Shown piece by piece: positions 59,433 through 64,000 of a stretch of 64,000 bases of DNA. The stretch's first letter is position 1. Each line of letters begins with the position of its first letter. A model generated the notes under the pieces. It saw nothing but the letters and a program-made list of their open reading frames with translations. It did no database searches and was not told the DNA's origin. The DNA is taken from contig NC_057801.1 of the NCBI RefSeq assembly GCF_018294505.1, positions 436,644,201-436,708,200 of the forward strand, in the 5' to 3' direction. Made by a program: the position numbers and the translations under genes. This DNA comes from Triticum aestivum (lineage: Eukaryota; Streptophyta; Magnoliopsida; Poales; Poaceae).

Positions 59433-59995
59433 CTTATAGTTTGGTGAAGTCGACTCCGAGCTGGACGAGATAGACAATAAGGAGGAATGGGGCCTCGTGG
59501 ACATGGTCCTGAACGAGCTGGTTGTGGCGGCTGCTGCCCCCGCGCGCGTCCCAGCTCCCATCCCCACGCCCGCACCAGCGACCATCCCCGTAGCATTGAC
59601 GGGCTAGTCGTCGAGCACTTTTTCAGAGCTAGAAGGCGCGGGCATCCGCGAGGTCTTAGCAGACCCGCACGAGCTCGTGTACATGCCAGCGCCAGCGCCC
59701 GTGCCCATGCCCGTGCGCGCCCCTGCACCCACCACGGTGCTGGTCCCCGTGCATTTGCCTGCACCTGCCACGCACGCGCCCCTTAGTGGCATGGGACGCC
59801 GCCGTTGACCGCTACCTTGCAGCGCCACCAGTTGTCGTCCTCCTGCGCCCCACCCGTCGATTGCGCGACGACGTGATGTTTGATTTCCAAGTGAAGAACA
59901 TTCTGTGCTACCTTGAAGACTCCAACAACGGCGTCCCAGAGGATGACAATGATAACACCGGCGCGGCGCACACCCTCCGCCACTGCTGGAGTTAG
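59433..59995 (+). pseudogene. Degenerate Pro/Ala-rich reading frame of unknown function
   Basis: After ttatag a frame opens with acidic sequence (FGEVDSELDEIDNKEEWGL) and continues into a Pro/Ala repeat (PIPTPAPATIP, later PAPAPVPMPVRAPAP). It has a TAG near 59606, and a one-base shift near 59790 moves it to the frame that ends HTLRHCWS at 59995. The consistent composition across the shift suggests a decayed exon and not chance. It may be an accessory gene of the host DNA transposon. No known domain is recognised. Confidence 0.35.
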
Positions 59996-60159
59996 TTTTT
60001 TGGGTTTAATACTGTATCTCGATCATATGAATATAAATTCACAGTGTGACTGAATGAAAGATATGGTTTGAACAAACTTGTGTTTTTCTCTCTGAATGTA
60101 TAGACTTATCAAACTATTTTCTTTAAAAAACAACATTAATGGTTTTTAAATATAAAACA

Positions 60160-60600
60160 CTCGTTGCAGAAACACCCGTATGCAAACCGATAGCTTCCCC
60201 AGGAAACCAAGGGAAAATGTGCCGACCAGTATTTGTGCAGCTCTTGATCGCAAACATTTTAGATAAAACACCCGTATTCAAACTGACAGCTTCCCCAGTA
60301 AGCCAAGGGAAAATGTGCCAAGCAGGATTTGTGCAGCTCTTCATCACAAGCGTTTTAGATAGAACACCCGTATGCAAAGTGAGAGCTATGGCCTTCCCCA
60401 GTAAGCCAAGGGAAAATTCGCCGCGCGAGATTTTTGCATCTCTTCAATGCAGACGGTTCAGATTGAATATGGTATGCAAAGTGAGTCTTCGCCGCTAATC
60501 CAAGAGAAAATCTGGCAAGCAGGATTTGTACATCGCCCTTCAACGCAAACGGTTTTTCGGATGATTCGTATGCAACCACATACAGACTATTTGACAGATT
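60160..60600. repeat. Tandem repeats, period about 96 bp
   Basis: acacccgta or its variant recurs at 60172, 60268 and 60364, then gtatgcaa at about 60472 and 60568, giving steps of 96, 96, about 102 and 96. Each unit includes 'ccccagtaagccaagggaaaa' or a variant and 'gcaggatttgt'. Repeats of this size are common near the ends of CACTA elements. Confidence 0.8.
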
Positions 60601-61024
60601 TGCATCTATCATATTGGGTATATTGCCATTTGTCAAACGGGAAAGAATGACATTTGTTGATCTAGTAACACTGCCCTTTTTCAACCTTGTAACCCTGCCA
60701 TTTGTCAAAATATGTAGCTAAAAATCACTAGCACTATCTAATTTTGCAACTGAATTCAGTAAGCATAGATTTCATTCATAGTTTAACAATTGTTCTTTAT
60801 ACAAATAGTTCAACTTGATAGCTGAACTGGCCAAACTTTTCCCCAATTGTTGCCAACCACATACTGAAATAGCTAGTTCAACTATTTATACTAGCTAATT
60901 TTAAGTACGTAGTACAGTTCAACCACATTTATAGTCAGACGAGCGGAACAAAATAGCCCCTAAATACTACTACTACGAAGGGGCTTTGCACTACTTCCAG
61001 CAGCCTCTCCTTTGCCGAGCACGC

Positions 61025-61316
61025 TCAGTAAGAGGCAGAGGAGGAGGAGCCTACCGACAAGCTGGACAACTGCAATACGGTGCCTTCCGCTGCTGCACCT
61101 TCAGTGACGCTCACCTCGAACGCCCTCTGCCGCTCCAGATGACCCCTCTCAAATCGGCAGGACTCCTCGTAGATCTCCTCATTACTCGCATGTGCGGCAG
61201 CGCGTGCTGCGGTCACCGCAGCGATAAGGCTCTTTGCGTGCTACACGAGGCACTCATCCTCCTCGCATAGGAACTCAATGTAGCGCAAGGTCGCTGACGC
61301 ACGTGCGGGCCTCTTC
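61025..61316 (-). pseudogene. Alanine/glutamate-rich helical frame, cut by element F
   Basis: A minus-strand frame stays open from the F border, except for one stop near 61245, to a stop at 61025. It encodes AARAAAHASNEEIYEESCRF and a Ser-rich tail. In composition and strand it resembles the frames at 21246-21736 and 22276-22980. Its upstream part is lost beyond element F. Function unknown. Confidence 0.35.
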
Positions 61317-61323
61317 TACCTCT

Positions 61324-62898
61324 TGAGCTTGCATTGGTTTTTCCCTTGAAGAGGAAAGGGTGATGCAACAAAGTAGCATAAGTATTTCCCTCTATTTGAG
61401 AACCAAGATATCAATCCAATAGGAGACAATGCACAAGTCACCGAATACCTGCACAAACAATCAACAACTTGCACCCAACGCGATAAAGGGGTTGTTAATC
61501 CCTTCACAGTTACTTGCAAAAGTGAGATCTGATAGAGATAGATAAACGGTAAAGTAAATATTTTGGTATTTTTGGTTTCTAATCAGAAAGTAAAAGATTG
61601 CAAAATAGTAGATCGGAAACTAGTATGATGTAAAAGAGAACTTATATGATGGAAAAGAGACCCGGGGGCCATAGGTTTCACTAGTGGCTTCTCTCAAGAT
61701 AGCAAATATTATGATGGGTGAACAAACTACTGCCAAGCAATTGATAGAAAAGCACAAAGTTATGATGATATCTAAGGCAATGATCATGAACATAGGAATC
61801 ACGTCCGTGTCAAGTGGACCGAAATGATTCTGCATCTACAACTATTACTCCACACATCGATTGACTCCTGCCTACATCTAGAATATTAAGTTCATAAAGA
61901 ACAGAGTAACGAATTAAGTAAGATGACATGATGTAGAGGAATTAACTCAAGCAATATGATGAAAACCCCATCTTTTTATCCTCGATTCAACATTACAATA
62001 CGTGCCTTGATGCCCCTACTTTCACTGGCGAAGGACACCGCAAGATTAAACCCAAAGCTAAGCACTTCTCCCATTCCAAGAAAGATCAATCTACTAGGCC
62101 AAACTAAACCGATAATTCGAAGAGACTTGCAAAGATATCAAATCATGCATATAATAATTCAGAGAAGAACCAAATAATATTCATAGATAATTTGATCATA
62201 AATCCACAATTCATCGGATCTCGGCAAACACACCACAAAAGAATATTACATCGAATAGATCTCCAAGAACATCGAGGAGAACATGGTATTGAGAATCAAA
62301 GAGAGAGAAGAAGCCATCTAGCTACTAGCTATGGACCCGTATGTCTGTGGTAAACTACTCACGCATCATCGGAGAGGCAATGGTGTTGATGTAGAAGCCC
62401 TCCATGATCGAATCCCCCTCCGGCAGGACGCCAGAAAAGGCCCCTAGATGTGATCTCACGGGTACAGGAGGTTGTGGCAGTGGAAAAGTGGTTTCATGGC
62501 TCCCCTGGATGTTTTCAGGGTATAAGAGTATATATAGGCAAAGGAGCTAGGTGAGGAGACCCACGAGGTAGGGGGCGCGCCCTACCCCCCTGGGCGTGCC
62601 CTCCTGCCTTGTGGCCACCTCGTTGCATCTCCGACTTCATCTCCAAGTCTTCTGGTTTCCTTCTGGTCCAAGAAAGATCATCGCAAAAGTTCCATTTCGT
62701 TTGGACTCCGTTTGGTATTCCTTTTCTGCGAAACTCTAAAATAGGCACAAAAAAATAGAAATTAGGACTGGGCTCTCAGTTAACAGGTTAGTCACAAAAA
62801 TAATATAAAATAGCACATTAATCCATATAAAACATCCAAAACAAATAATATAATAGCATGGAACAATCAAAAGTTATAGATACGTTGGAGACGTATCA
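61324..62898 (-). repeat. 3' LTR of element F
   Basis: About 1575 bp. The last ~330 bp (U3 start) are similar to the LTR of E, for example tttggactccgtttg and aatagcatggaacaatcaaa. The remaining 1.2 kb share no obvious similarity with E. The left border is set at the first TG consistent with the family; a small error is possible. Confidence 0.75.
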
Positions 62899-64000
62899 AG
62901 CATCCTCAAGCTTAATTCCTGCTCGTCCTCGAGTAGGTAAATGATAAAAACATAATTTTTGATTTGGAATGCTACCTAACATATTTATCCATGTAATTTT
63001 CTTTATTGTGGCATGAATGTTTAGATTCGAAAGATTCAAAACAAAAGTTTAAATTGACATAAAAACAGTAATACTTCAAGCATACTAGCAAAGCAATCAT
63101 GTCTTCTCAAAATAACATGGCCAAAGAAAGCTATCCCTACAAAATCATATAGTCTTGCTATGCTCTATCTTCATCACACAAAATATTTAAATCAGGCACA
63201 ACCCAGATGACAAGCCAAGCAATTGTTTCATACGTTTGATGTTCTCAAACTTCTTCAATCTTCACACAATACATGAGCGTGAGCCATGGATAGAGCACTA
63301 TGGTGGAATAGAATATGGTGCTTGTGGAGAGGACAAAAAGGAGAAGATAGTATCACATCAACTAGGTGTATCAATTGGCTATGGAGATGTCCATCAATAG
63401 ATATCAATGTGAGTGAGTAGGGATTGCCATGCAACGGATGCACTAGAGCTAGAAGTGTATGAAAGCTCAAAAAGAAACTAAGTGGGTGTGCATCCAACTC
63501 GCTTGCTCACGAATACCTAGGACATTTTGAGGAAGCCCATCATTGGAATATACAAGCCAAGTTCTATAATGAAAATTCCCACTAGTATATGAAAGTGACA
63601 AAATAGGAGACTCTCTATCATGAAGATCAAAGTGCTACTTTGAAGCACAAGTGTGGAAAAAGGATAGTAACATTGCCCCTTTTCTCTTTTTATCTCATTT
63701 TTTTTATTTGGGCCTTCTCTTTTTTATGTCCTCTTTTTGTTATTTTATTTTTCGTCCGGAGTCTCATCCCGACTTATGGGGGAATCATAGTCTCCATCAT
63801 CCTTTCCTCACATGGGACAATGCTCTAATAATGAAGATCATCACAGTTTTATTTACTTACAACTCAAGAATTACAACTCAATGCATAGAACAAAATATGA
63901 CTCTATGTGAATGCCTCCGGCGGTGTACCGGGATGTGCAATGATTCAAGAGTGACATGTATGAAAGAATTATGAACGGTGGCTTTGCCACAAATATGATG
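62899..64000. other. Element F interior, non-coding part
   Basis: Homologous along its length to 27349-28450 of element E: ttaattcctgctcgtcctcg near 62911, tgagcgtgagccatgga near 63275, and the 'ccgggatgtgcaatgattcaa' region near 63930. No long frame is present. The frames at 63640-63974 correspond to equally weak frames in E, with frameshifting differences, so I do not call them genes. Confidence 0.7.

Larger units (their letters stand above)
58981..61323. mobile_element. Right arm of the unclassified element that hosts D
   Basis: Continues the element of 21020-24838. It holds a broken Pro/Ala-rich frame, a 96-bp tandem array and a third alanine-rich minus-strand frame. It is cut at 61323 by element F. 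58981-59430 and 60610-60980 show nothing I can name; 59100-59345 is GC-rich with repeated tgcgagtg/gcgtgcaag-like words. Confidence 0.4.
61324..64000 (-). mobile_element. Element F: Athila-lineage LTR retrotransposon (WHAM-like), partial
   Basis: The left (3') LTR is 61324-62898 and the interior continues past the window end. The LTR starts tgagcttgcattgg and ends ggagacgtatca. The next bases, agcatcctcaagctt, are the reversed polypurine tract. The right LTR and the target duplication are outside the window. The interior seen so far is homologous to element E's interior, so F may also be non-autonomous. Assignment to WHAM is recollection. Confidence 0.8.

Noticed and set aside
60160..60600. 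CRISPR-like array
   Set aside because: The 96-bp units are directly adjacent and diverged, without unique spacers, and the window is a plant genome.

Overview
The window is a block of nested transposable elements from a large grass genome, almost certainly Triticeae (wheat, Aegilops or barley relative). I infer this from LTR termini and internal motifs that match, from memory, the Triticeae families usually called Fatima, Sabrina, WHAM and Angela/WIS. Family names are unverified recollection; superfamily calls rest on termini, target-site duplications (TSDs) and protein motifs visible here. I see no host gene that I would defend, and no tRNA, rRNA or CRISPR. Layout, left block (1-21019): the end of a CACTA DNA transposon (20230-21019) was invaded by a Copia-type LTR (before 1 to 20229). 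That LTR was invaded by a plus-strand Ty3/Gypsy element A (492-19036), and A was invaded by a minus-strand relative B (6864-16833). Layout, right block (21020-61323): an unclassified, probably CACTA-like element carries ~500-bp and ~96-bp tandem repeats and alanine-rich reading frames. It is split by Athila-lineage element D (24839-58279, minus, perfect TSD ggttg). D holds three independent insertions: a non-autonomous LTR element E (25686-33640, TSD cccat), a Helitron-like unit (34359-38616) containing a hAT-like element (36937-38019), and an Angela-type solo LTR (41981-53676, TSD tccac). The solo LTR holds Gypsy element C (42236-52238), a sister of B. A further Athila-lineage element F starts at 61324 and leaves the window. 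How the parts work together: B and C carry a gag-protease-RT-RNase H-integrase polyprotein on the minus strand. A convergent, intron-containing gene on the plus strand encodes a protein of the putative gypsy-type transposon family (Pfam Transposase_28, by recollection) from its own TATA box. A is a shorter relative that keeps gag, protease and a diverged antisense gene but lacks RT, RNase H and integrase. D keeps gag, protease and an intact ATHILA ORF1-like frame but also lacks pol. E has no gag or pol, only one intact 323-codon frame of unknown function at the gag position. By-eye LTR divergences (D about 8%, A about 6%, B 5.5%, C 3.8%, E about 2.7%) agree with the nesting order. All gag-pol copies are broken, several by CAG-to-TAG, TGG-to-TAG or CGA-to-TGA changes typical of decay of methylated cytosine.
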